Positions 35,744 through 45,189 of a stretch of 64,000 nt of DNA are shown here, piece after piece (position 1 is the first letter of the stretch; each line of letters starts with the position of its first letter). The position numbers were made by a program, and so were the translations under genes. Source of the DNA: Variovorax jilinensis (lineage in GTDB: Bacteria; Pseudomonadota; Gammaproteobacteria; Burkholderiales; Burkholderiaceae_C). The stretch spans positions 110,994 through 174,993 of the forward strand of contig NZ_JASZYQ010000009.1 in assembly GCF_030316885.1 (NCBI RefSeq), read 5' to 3'. Under the pieces are notes generated by a model that was not told where the DNA came from, did no database searches, and was given only the letters and a program-made list of their open reading frames with translations.

Positions 35744-36022
35744 CGAATCCTTGTATGCGGTCGGCGCCAATTCGACAAGCAAGCGGGCATGACAGCTTCG
35801 ACGCATCTTCCACTTAACACGTCGCAATCAGGAATAGGGCCGAAGGGCAATCCAATTGCCTCAAAGGGCAAAAACGGCCTTCGACCGCAGGAGGCATGGA
35901 CACAACTGCGTGACTGCACGCATAGTCACGGCATCCACTCGAAAGCGAAGCAATGACGCGCATCTTCCGCCGACAGCCGTTCGATCTTCCCGCCCTGCGG
36001 TGCCAGCCGAAGGCAGCTTGAG

Positions 36023-36694
36023 ATGGTCGAATCGTCGCCGCCCTCGGTTCTGATCGTCTACTACACGTACAGTCAGCAGACGTTGAGCGTGGCTGAGTCC
36101 ATGGCGGGCCGTCTGCGCGAGCGCGGCTGCAAGGTTCAACTCGCCCGGATCGAATTCACGGATCCCCGCTACGCTCCACGGTTCGCGCAGTTTCCGCTGC
36201 GGCATGCCTATCGCGACATCTTCGGGATGGTGCTGCCACAATTTCGCGGCGTCACGGGACAGATTCGAATTCCGGACGCGGTCGGCGCCGGGCCTTATGA
36301 CCTGGTCTGCATCGCCTCGCCCACCTGGTGGCTGCATCCCTGCATGCCGATCCGTTCGTTCCTGGAGTCCGACGCGGGCCGCACGCTCATCGGTGGCAAA
36401 CGCTGCGCCGCAGTCGCCGTGGCCCATCGCTATTGGCGCGACGACCTGCGCATTCTCAAGAAGCTCATCGTGAAACAAGGCGGCGACTACCTGGACGGCA
36501 GTCATTTCACCGCGGGCGGCGGTCCGGTGGACTCCATGCTGGCGTTGTTCAGCTACCTGTCGACCGGCGTCACGAAGGAGCGCTACCTCGGCATCAGGAT
36601 TCCGCCGGCGACGCTGCAGCCCAGCTATGTCGACCAGTCCCGGGCGTTCGCGGATCGACTCGCGGATAGGTTAGGACCCTCGAAAAGCTGGTAG
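36023..36694 (+). CDS. Flavodoxin-like NAD(P)H-oxidoreductase-type protein
   Basis: A 223-residue flavodoxin-fold protein. SVLIVYYTYSQQTLSVAESM near residue 8 is the FMN-phosphate loop (TYSQQT in place of TGNT). YDLVCIASPTWWLHPCMPIR is the second FMN-binding strand and loop. It resembles dialkylrecorsinol-condensing-enzyme-type or flavodoxin-family proteins; the specific reaction is unknown. It is intact within decayed flanks. Weak SD; ATG 36023 chosen because the fold starts eight residues later. Confidence 0.78.
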   Translation: MVESSPPSVLIVYYTYSQQTLSVAESMAGRLRERGCKVQLARIEFTDPRYAPRFAQFPLRHAYRDIFGMVLPQFRGVTGQIRIPDAVGAGPYDLVCIASPTWWLHPCMPIRSFLESDAGRTLIGGKRCAAVAVAHRYWRDDLRILKKLIVKQGGDYLDGSHFTAGGGPVDSMLALFSYLSTGVTKERYLGIRIPPATLQPSYVDQSRAFADRLADRLGPSKSW

Positions 36695-36759
36695 TGCAGG
36701 GGGGCCTTAGACCATTTGGCACGCCGTCCTGCTCGCTTGGCCGGCATGCGACCGTGCCG

Positions 36760-37375
36760 GGGACACGGCAGCCGCGAGCGAAGTCGCCAACGGCAGCGAC
36801 GCCCCACTTTCCAAGCGTCGCGTCAGATCGGGTTTGATGGCCTCGGCGTACACCTGCTGCGCATGTGCGCCTCCTGAGAGGCGGCATTCTGCACGTATGC
36901 CAACTGGGCGTTCCCTTCATGCCTGTACACCGCTCGCTGGAGTTGATGCACCGCCCCGGTTCAGTAGCGTGTGGATCTCGCGCCGGAAGTCCTCGATTGC
37001 GATGTAGTCGCACAGGAAGACGGTGCGCAGCAGCCTTCGCAGATGCTCGGCTGCTCGATGCAGGGGATCACCTTGCGCAGCCGATCCGAAGCGCTGCAGG
37101 GCCAGCGTGGCTGACACGCGCCCGGATCGAATGGACGCTGCCAGGCGCAGGAGCTCGTCCCAGCCGCGCTCGATGGCGCTGAGCGAGACGCTCCTCACGG
37201 TGACTGCTTCGAGGCCTTCCGGGATTCTGAAGACGCGCGGCAGGTGCAGTTTGCGCTCTGCCAAATCACGCAGCCGCGGACGTAGGTCAGAGCCCAGCAG
37301 CCTGGCGATGGCCATCGCCGGATTCGTATACCGGTATCTACCGCCACCAGCGACAGGCGCATGAGGTCCTCACTG
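36760..37375 (-). pseudogene. Tn3-family transposase remnant (central/C-terminal part)
   Basis: From 37375 downward, LMRLSLVAVDTG, then MAIARLLGSDLRPRLRDLAE, RKLHLPRVF, GWDELLRLAASIRSGRVSAT, LRRLLRTVFLCDYI and EIHTLLNRG match the DDE half of Tn3 transposases in order. At least three frameshifts interrupt it, the last part (AQLAYVQNAAS, AEAIKPDLT) being degenerate. No terminal inverted repeats or resolvase were seen. An inactive mobile-element scar. Confidence 0.7.
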
Positions 37376-37704
37376 CGATTGTTTGCCTCGACACCCTCGA
37401 TGGCAACACCGCCTGACCTTCATTGAGCACGATGGGCTGGTCCCCGCGCTTCGTCCTCTAAGAAAATTCAACGTGGCGGCTCGACCTCAGTCCGCAAGAG
37501 GGGAGGAGGGCCAAGACCGTGCGGTTCCGCACAGTGATTGCAAGCAGAGAGCGAACTCGTGCGCAATGAACGCCACCGGACAGAGTAGCAATCGCGATTT
37601 CACTATGGTGTGTCTTGGAATTGATCCTGCGAAGCTCCATGACGTCAAATCGAATCGACGAAGAATCCGAATACTGCACGGGCTCGGTGAAAGGTAACGC
37701 GGCC
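37376..37704. other. No supported gene
   Basis: About 330 bases between the Tn3 scar and a small gene. Frames here are short and do not resemble proteins. The segment 37560-37640 is the likely promoter zone for the gene at 37705. Confidence 0.4.
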
Positions 37705-37905
37705 ATGCAATTGGTCATTACCCAGAATCCATCGACCGGGCGCTGGCAGTGGGTGTTGCAGGCACTGCATTGCGGGCCCATGGCCAAAGGCACGGGCGAC
37801 TTCACGACCCGGCAGGCGCTGTTTGACAGCCTGCGCGAACTCAAGAGCAGCGCTCCTCGTTCGTTGGCCTACGACCCGTTGGGCGGCTTGTACGAAGGCG
37901 TGTGA
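37705..37905 (+). CDS. Small DUF1508-like protein (paralogue 1)
   Basis: A 66-residue protein (MQLVITQNPSTGRWQWVLQA, then TRQALFDSLRELK). It resembles the small beta-beta-alpha modules of the DUF1508 type, with GRW-W in the second strand. Starts at 37615 or 37639 are also open, but ATG 37705 follows AAAGG by ten bases and matches the start and the exact length of its convergent paralogue. Function unknown. Confidence 0.55.
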   Translation: MQLVITQNPSTGRWQWVLQALHCGPMAKGTGDFTTRQALFDSLRELKSSAPRSLAYDPLGGLYEGV

Positions 37906-37921
37906 GAGCGCCGCCGCAGGT

Positions 37922-38122
37922 TCAGCGCCTTTCGGCATCTGGCTTATCGAGGACCTCAACGTAGCGCGCTCCTGGCAGGCCAGCGCGAAACTCCTGAATG
38001 CTCGCGTGCGCAAGCTGCAGACTTCCAAAGCTCATCGTGCTGCACGCGACCACACTGCCATCCGCCCTTCGCAGCTCCCAGGACCAACGTCCACACAGTT
38101 CGGGAAGAACGAGAAACTTCAT
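37922..38122 (-). CDS. Small DUF1508-like protein (paralogue 2)
   Basis: A 66-residue protein (MKFLVLPELCGRWSWELRRA, then LQLAHASIQEFRAGLP). It aligns by eye with the gene at 37705-37905 along its whole length and the two are convergent, 16 bases apart. Longer starts at 38149 and 38161 exist; ATG 38122 follows GGAAAG and gives the same length as the paralogue. Likely an inverted duplication. Function unknown. Confidence 0.5.
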   Translation of the reverse strand: MKFLVLPELCGRWSWELRRADGSVVACSTMSFGSLQLAHASIQEFRAGLPGARYVEVLDKPDAERR

Positions 38123-38362
38123 CTTTCCAATCACTTTGATAGCCTCCATTGGACATTGCATCGGACGACGAATCCGGTAGGACGAAGGTCAATGGAGGGC
38201 GGACAGTGCGCGGAATTGCACTAAATCGGCGTTGAAATCCAAAAGGTCGACCAAGAACTTTTGATGTGATGGACTGTAGGCCGGGATGCCGAATTGAGGA
38301 TGCACGCGCTACTAAGCGTGCTACCGCACACAGTCTGGGCTGCTACAGCGGGATACTGAGTG

Positions 38363-39187
38363 ATGGCAGGTCACATCGCACTCGCCCACAGGCCCGACGA
38401 ATCCATGACGGGCCAAAATCTCCTGCTTGAGGCGTTGTCCCCCCACGCCCATACCGCTCTGCTGTCGAAACTCGAGCGGGTTCCCATGCCGCTGGGCTTG
38501 GTGCTTCAGCCGCCGCAGAGACCCATCACCCACGTCTTCTTCCCGACCACCGCCGTCGTGTCGCTGCTACACGTCCTGGAGAACGGCACCTGCTCGGAAG
38601 TTGCAGTAGTGGGGAACGAAGGGATGGTCGGGGTCCCTGGTTTCTTCGGTGGCGGCCTCAGTTCCGGCCGTGCCGCCGTGCAGATTGCGGGTGAGGGCCT
38701 GCGACTCGACTGCCTCGCTCTACGCGATGAATTCGAAAGCAAGGGCGAGGTGTTCTACCTGCTGCTGCGCTACACGGCAGCGCTGATCGCACAGATCTGC
38801 CAGACCTCAGTCTGCAATCGACATCACTCGTTGGACCAACGTCTCGCCAGGTGGCTGCTGCTTAGTCTCGACCGGGTGCAGGGCAACGCCTTTCGTATGA
38901 CGCAAGAGCAAATCGCCAATCTCTTGGGCGTGCGTCGCGCGGGCATCAACGAGAGCGCGGCAAGACTGCAGCGTGACGGCGTCGTGCACTATGCCCGCGG
39001 CAGGATCACCGTGGTCGACCGCTTGGCCCTCGAGCATCGGGCTTGCGAGTGTTATGCCGTCGTCAGTGCCGAGTACGCGCGGAGGCGGCCTGTCTCCGAG
39101 GGCGGCCTCATCGCCGCCAGCCCCTGGCCCGAGGCAGACGCCGACAGTGTTGCCCGCCAGGCCTCGCTGTTCGAGGGGACCCGATGA
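38363..39187 (+). CDS. Crp/Fnr-family transcriptional regulator
   Basis: A 274-residue regulator. Residues 30-150 form a cNMP-like beta-roll (HVFFPTTAVVSLLHVLENG, EVAVVGNEGMVGV), without the cAMP-binding Arg-Thr/Ser pattern. The winged helix at residues 175-230 has MTQEQIANLLGVRRAGINES and a wing AARLQRDGVVHYARGRI. There are no Fnr-type cysteines for an Fe-S cluster. The ATG at 38405 (MTGQNLLLEAL) is the usual family start and may be the true one. It overlaps the CheB-like gene as ATGA, so they act together. Confidence 0.88.
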   Translation: MAGHIALAHRPDESMTGQNLLLEALSPHAHTALLSKLERVPMPLGLVLQPPQRPITHVFFPTTAVVSLLHVLENGTCSEVAVVGNEGMVGVPGFFGGGLSSGRAAVQIAGEGLRLDCLALRDEFESKGEVFYLLLRYTAALIAQICQTSVCNRHHSLDQRLARWLLLSLDRVQGNAFRMTQEQIANLLGVRRAGINESAARLQRDGVVHYARGRITVVDRLALEHRACECYAVVSAEYARRRPVSEGGLIAASPWPEADADSVARQASLFEGTR

Positions 39188-39771
39188 CCAAGGACAATGT
39201 TCGTGACATCGTCGTCGTGGGCGCTGCACTTGGCGGTGTCACGGCCATCGCCAAGATGGCTTCCTGCTGGCCCGCCGAGCTGCCTGCCACGGTCATCGTC
39301 GCGCTGGTGACGCCCAAGCAGCCCGCCCCGATGGTGCTGCAGATCCTCAAGGGCTATGCCCCGGTGTCGGTGGTCTACGGCAAGCACGGCGAAGTCGTCA
39401 AACGCGGCACGATCTATCTTTCGCCACCCGGCAAGCACCTATTGGTGCGCGGGGGAGGCGTCCTGCAACTGGCTGGCGTCGGGGCCTTCGAAGATAACCT
39501 TTCGTCCATTGACCGCTTGTTCATCTCGGCCGCTGCCGTCTATGGCCGCCGCTTGATCGGTGTCGTGCTGAGCGGCGAGGCCCGCGGCGGGGCGAAGGGC
39601 CTCGAAGAGATCGAGGCGGCCGGGGGCATCGGCATCGTTCAGGACCCGAAGGAGGCGGCCGAGCCGCAGCTGCCGCGCCACGTGATCGAGAACGACAGTC
39701 CGCACTATTGCGTCAAGGCCGGGGAGATCCCCGCGCTCGTCAAGCGACTGATGGCCGCGCCGCTCGACTGA
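39184..39771 (+). CDS. CheB-like methylesterase-domain protein lacking catalytic residues
   Basis: A 195-residue protein with the CheB catalytic fold only (no REC domain). VVVGAALGGVTAI takes the place of the family GASTGG, so the nucleophile Ser is Ala15. The region normally QHMPP reads ALVTPKQP, without the catalytic His. The family GMGxDGA reads SGEARGGAKG, without the Asp. IYLSPPGKHLLV and LSSIDRLF are conserved fold segments. So it is likely inactive as an esterase and may act as a binding or regulatory partner of the Crp/Fnr protein, with which it overlaps. Confidence 0.85.
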   Translation: MTKDNVRDIVVVGAALGGVTAIAKMASCWPAELPATVIVALVTPKQPAPMVLQILKGYAPVSVVYGKHGEVVKRGTIYLSPPGKHLLVRGGGVLQLAGVGAFEDNLSSIDRLFISAAAVYGRRLIGVVLSGEARGGAKGLEEIEAAGGIGIVQDPKEAAEPQLPRHVIENDSPHYCVKAGEIPALVKRLMAAPLD

Positions 39772-40134
39772 ATCGCACGCGGCACCTTTCGCGCCGGCAC
39801 GGACACGGGCGCGCCAGCGCCGCCCAACCGAAGTCCTTGCCGCTTCCCTGCTTCTAGCGGTGCATGTCGACGGGTGCCTTCTGATCGCGACGATTTCCCC
39901 GCTCCCGCTAACACCTCCGTACTACCTGCCTGATTCAGTCAGGTGCCGTGTGAATTGGTTCACACGCGCGCGCCACGTGGGTCGCGAAAGCGCTTTGCGC
40001 ACCGGCGATTCCCATGCATGCGAACCGTAAAACAGACGCGGGCCTGGCGAACGCGTGATCGACGTGTGTGCCGGGTCTGCGCGGCCCGGGACCGGACCGC
40101 GATCGGTGTTTGAACCTTCGAAATGGAGTGCAAT
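39772..40134. promoter_or_regulatory. Upstream region of the glycine-rich lipoprotein with two palindromes
   Basis: A 363-base gap. CCTGATTCAGTCAGG lies at 39929-39943 and GTGTGAATTGGTTCACAC at 39948-39965, the latter containing TGTGA-N6-TCACA exactly, the CRP consensus. The next start is at 40135. The remaining sequence has no gene that I can support. Confidence 0.6.
39949..39964. promoter_or_regulatory. Perfect CRP-type palindrome TGTGA-N6-TCACA
   Basis: TGTGAATTGGTTCACA, with both flanking bases (G and C) also symmetrical. It is about 170 bases before the lipoprotein/pore operon. A Crp/Fnr regulator is encoded 1 kb upstream (38363-39187), but its recognition helix is not the E. coli CRP type, so the binder could also be another CRP-like protein of the cell. 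Confidence 0.6.
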
Positions 40135-41555
<1,421 letters not shown>

Positions 41556-41559
<4 letters not shown>

Positions 41560-43259
41560 TGTCGGCGTCGTCGCTGAAATGGCTCGGTTGCGGCATGGCC
41601 GCAGCGATGGCCGGGGTCGCTTCGCCGGCATGGGCCCAGTCCGCGGGGGGCAACCCCCTGGACCAGATCCCGGCCGCGCGTCCTGCGCGGCCTCCGGGTT
41701 CGGCGGCGACGCCTTCCCTCGCGCTGCAGGAGCCCGCTGGGCCTGCCGCCGACGTGCTCGAGCGCAGCATCGTGCCCACGCGCTTCGATATCCAGGGAGT
41801 GAATGCACTGCCCTTCGCCCAGTTGGCGAAGCTGTTCTCTCCCCTCGTGAACCAACCCGTGACCATCGGCGTCTTGGTGGCGCTGACGCGGGAAGCCACG
41901 ACCCTTTACCAGGCCAGCGGTCATCCGCTGTCCTTTGTATTCGTCCCCGAGCAAGACTTCGCCGACGGCGTGGTGCGCGTGATCGCGGTCGAGGGCTACG
42001 TCGCGAGCGTCCGCATCGAAGGCGATGCCGGGCCGGCCGAGCCCAAGCTGCGCGAGATCGCCCAACGCCTGCAGTCTGAACGCCCCTTGCGGCAGGCGAC
42101 CTTCGAGCGCGTCAGCCAGTTGCTGGCGCGCGTGCCAGGGATCGAGCTCGATGCCACGGCAGCCTTGCCGGCACGCACCGACGGCGCCACCGAACTGGTG
42201 CTCAAGGTTCGTCGCCAACCCTTCAATCTCTCGCTCGGCGCCGACGTGCGGCAGCCGACCTCGCGCGCCGTGCTCAACGGCGTAGTCAACGATCCCTTCG
42301 TGTCGGGCGGCCAACTGAGCGCCTCGACGCTGCTGCGCGACCCCCAGGACGAGCGTCTTCTGTCGCTCGGCTACACCCAGCTGATCGGCGGTGATGGCTG
42401 GCAGCTCAGCACGAGCTACTCGGACTACCGCGGTTATCCCGACGAGCAACTGGCCCGCGGTGCGCCACTTGAGCGTTTCAACACCAACAAGCGCCTGGAC
42501 GCCTCCGCGGGCTACCCACTTATCCTCGATGCCCGGACCAGCCTCGTGCTCAAGGGTGGGTTCTATGCGGTGGACAACGTCGACCGCTACAGCGAGCGCG
42601 CCACCGGCGGCGAGTTGACGAACGACTCGCGGGTGCGCGCCATCTATGCGCAGGGCGTCTACGCGGATGCGCGCCCCGACCGCACGCGAGGACTGAGCGT
42701 GTTGCTGGCCCAAGGCATCGACGGCGCCGGTGCGCGCGACCAGATCACCAGCAACATCGCCGGCCTGTCGGGGGTCGGTGGGTCGAAGCCGGACTTCACA
42801 CGCATCGCGATCGACGCGAACCAGCGCGACCGCTACGCCAACGACTGGGGCACCGCCTTCGCCGTCGGCGGGCAGTACAGCGGCGATTCGCTTGCGACCT
42901 CCGAGCGGGTGTCCTTCGGGGGTGCGCACTTCGGCCGGGCCTATGCGCCGGGCGACGCAGCGGGCGACTCGGGCTGGGGCGCGAGCGTGGAAGTGAACCG
43001 GATGCTCCGCATCGAGGGGACATGGCTCAAGCAGGTGGAGCCCTTCCTGCTGGTGGAAGCCGCCGAGGTGAGCAGCCAGCTCTTCAGTCCGATGCCCGCG
43101 CATTTGCGCTCGGTGGCACTGGGCGTGCGGCTGTCCGACAGCCGGCACTACAGCCTGGATCTGGCGGTTGCCAAGCCGACCGGTGATCCGTCATCGACCA
43201 ATCCGCAGCGCAAGCTGCGCGTGGGATTGCTGCTGAGCTATCAGCTCGCCGCACGCTGA
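41556..43259 (+). CDS. ShlB/FhaC/HecB-family outer-membrane transporter (TpsB-like)
   Basis: A 567-residue protein. A signal peptide (GMAAAMAGVASPAWA) precedes two POTRA-like domains (about residues 60-210; FDIQGVNALPFAQL, RVIAVEGYVASVRI) and a beta barrel with FGGAHFGRAYAPGD as the family loop-6-like motif. FhaC/ShlB proteins export and activate large exoproteins in two-partner secretion. No haemagglutinin-type TpsA is here; the coupled gene is the glycine-rich lipoprotein, which is therefore the candidate cargo or partner. Confidence 0.9.
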
Positions 43260-43403
43260 ATCCGGAGGAGGCAAGCGGCTAATACCTCTGCGTACCTGCG
43301 CCGTTCGCCTCCGACGCTGCGCGAAGCGGTGTTCGCCTACGGAGCGCCGTCTGGAGTCGCTCTACATTGCTTGTGTTCAATTCAAACCAAAGGCCGCCCT
43401 GCC

Positions 43404-44171
43404 ATGCATGCCAATTGGCCCGAGACGCTGTGGATCGTGCGACACGGACAAAGCGCCGGGAACGTGGCGCGGGACGCTGCCGAATCCGGCGGCCTCGCGG
43501 TCATCGACCTCGCGTGGCGCGACATCGATGTTCCGTTGTCGACGCTTGGCAAGGCGCAGTCGACGGCACTCGGTGAATGGTTTGCACGGCTGCCGAAGCA
43601 TGAGCAGCCGGAGGTGGTGGTCTGCTCCCCCTACCTGCGCGCCCTCGAGACCGCGCGGCTCGTGACCGAGCGCTGCGGCCCTGGCGCCGACCCGGCAAGC
43701 CTGCGGGTGGACGAGCGACTGCGCGAAAAAGAATTCGGCATTCTCGACCGGCTGACCAAGTTCGGCATCCAGCAAAGGCACCCGGAGCTCAACGAGCAAC
43801 GCCTGCATGTGGGGAAGTTCTACTTTCGGCCGCCGGGCGGCGAGAGTTGGTGTGACGTGATCCTGAGGCTGCGCAGCCTGCTGGAGATGATCACGCGCGA
43901 ATACGGCGGCCGCCGGGTCCTCGTGGTGGCGCACCAGGTGATCGTCAACTGCATGCGCTATCTGCTCGAGCACATGGACGAGCACCAGATCCTCGACATC
44001 GATCGGCAGGGTGACGTGCCCAATTGTGCGGTGACCTCCTACCGCGCGACCCGCAGCGGCGGCGAGGCCGATGTGCTTCAGCTGGACCTGGTCAACTTCC
44101 TTGCGCCGCTGCAGGAAGCCTCTACGCCCGTGACGCGCGAGCCGGACCAGCCGGCAGCTGCCAAACCCTGA
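43404..44171 (+). CDS. Histidine phosphatase-family protein
   Basis: A 255-residue member of the phosphoglycerate mutase-like superfamily. WIVRHGQSAGN carries the phospho-accepting His near residue 13. RVLVVAHQVIVN carries the second catalytic His and LREKEFG the acidic region. ATG 43404 gives a good start. It is 10 bases before the NAD(P)H-hydrate dehydratase gene and is probably in one transcript. Substrate unknown; sugar phosphates or nucleotides are typical. Confidence 0.9.
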   Translation: MHANWPETLWIVRHGQSAGNVARDAAESGGLAVIDLAWRDIDVPLSTLGKAQSTALGEWFARLPKHEQPEVVVCSPYLRALETARLVTERCGPGADPASLRVDERLREKEFGILDRLTKFGIQQRHPELNEQRLHVGKFYFRPPGGESWCDVILRLRSLLEMITREYGGRRVLVVAHQVIVNCMRYLLEHMDEHQILDIDRQGDVPNCAVTSYRATRSGGEADVLQLDLVNFLAPLQEASTPVTREPDQPAAAKP

Positions 44172-44181
44172 CCCTGGCGAC

Positions 44182-45081
44182 ATGAAGGTGCACGCCCCGT
44201 CTGCGAAGGCCTTGACGCCAGCCCTGCTCGCGCGCTGGCCTTTTCCGAATCACGGCGTCGACGCGGACAAGGAGGCACGGGGCCACGTGCTGGTGATCGG
44301 CGGCAGCGTCGAAACGCCCGGTGCGGTCGCGCTGGCCGCTATCGCCGCGCTGCGTGCGGGCGCCGGAAAACTGACTGTCGCGGTGCCTGCGAGCGTCGCG
44401 CAAGGCCTGGCGCTGACGATTCCGGAATCGCGCGTCATCGGCCTGCCGCAGTCGACCGGCGGCTCATTCCTGGCCCAGGGTGCCGACAAGCTGGCGCCTC
44501 TGGCGGGCGGTGTCGACGCGGTGGTGCTCGGACCCGGCATGTTGGATGCACCCGCCAGCCTCGCCTTCGTTCGCAAGCTGCTGTCGCACTTCCCGCACAG
44601 TACTGTCGTGCTCGACGCCTTTGCGATGGGCGTCGTCGAGCAAGGCGCCCTGGATCCGCGTGTGATCATGACGCCACATGCGGGAGAGATGGCGAAGCTG
44701 TCCAGCACGACCAAGGAGGCGGTCTGCGATGACCCGTTGACCTCGGCGGTCGCGGCGGCGACTCTGTGGAATGCCTGCGTCGTGCTCAAGGGCGCCTGCA
44801 CTTTCATCGCGCAAGCCGATGGCACGACCTGGCGTCACGAGGGCGCAACTCCGGGTCTGGCGACGTCGGGCTCGGGCGACACGCTGGCCGGCCTGATCGG
44901 CGGGCTGGCCGCACGGGGCCTGACGCCTCCAGTGGCAGCCGCGTGGGGCGTTGTCATTCATTCACGGGCAGGGGAGGTGCTGGCGCGACGCTATGGCCCA
45001 CTGGGCTTCCTGGCAGGCGAGTTGTCGGCGGAATTCCCCAAGCTGATCCATGCAGCCCATCACAGGCAGCGAAGGCCATAG
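44182..45081 (+). CDS. nnrD: ADP-dependent NAD(P)H-hydrate dehydratase (NnrD/CarKD-type)
   Basis: A 299-residue ribokinase-fold protein. GHVLVIGGSVETPGAVALAA, VLGPGMLDAPAS, MTPHAGEMAKL and TSGSGDTLAGLIGG are the nucleotide and substrate motifs of NAD(P)HX dehydratases (EC 4.2.1.136), which repair hydrated NAD(P)H. The fused N-terminal epimerase domain of bacterial Nnr is absent, so this is the stand-alone dehydratase form. Confidence 0.9.
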   Translation: MKVHAPSAKALTPALLARWPFPNHGVDADKEARGHVLVIGGSVETPGAVALAAIAALRAGAGKLTVAVPASVAQGLALTIPESRVIGLPQSTGGSFLAQGADKLAPLAGGVDAVVLGPGMLDAPASLAFVRKLLSHFPHSTVVLDAFAMGVVEQGALDPRVIMTPHAGEMAKLSSTTKEAVCDDPLTSAVAAATLWNACVVLKGACTFIAQADGTTWRHEGATPGLATSGSGDTLAGLIGGLAARGLTPPVAAAWGVVIHSRAGEVLARRYGPLGFLAGELSAEFPKLIHAAHHRQRRP

Positions 45082-45189
45082 CTGTCGGCGAGGTCCGGAC
45101 GGAGGGTCTCACCCGACTTTCGGATCTGTGCATGGCTACACCGCGCCGCGCTGGCGTAGCGCGTTGCCCCGTCGCGCGTACTACTCGCC

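Larger units (their letters stand above)
35033..36022. other. Decayed region without intact genes
   Basis: Nearly 1 kb without an intact gene. It contains the two remnants listed separately (OGT-like end on the plus strand and cytochrome oxidase start on the minus strand). The stretch 35040-35300 gives frames rich in Arg/Pro with no domain, and 35744-36022 shows nothing except the ribosome-site-free lead to the flavodoxin-like gene. Confidence 0.5.
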
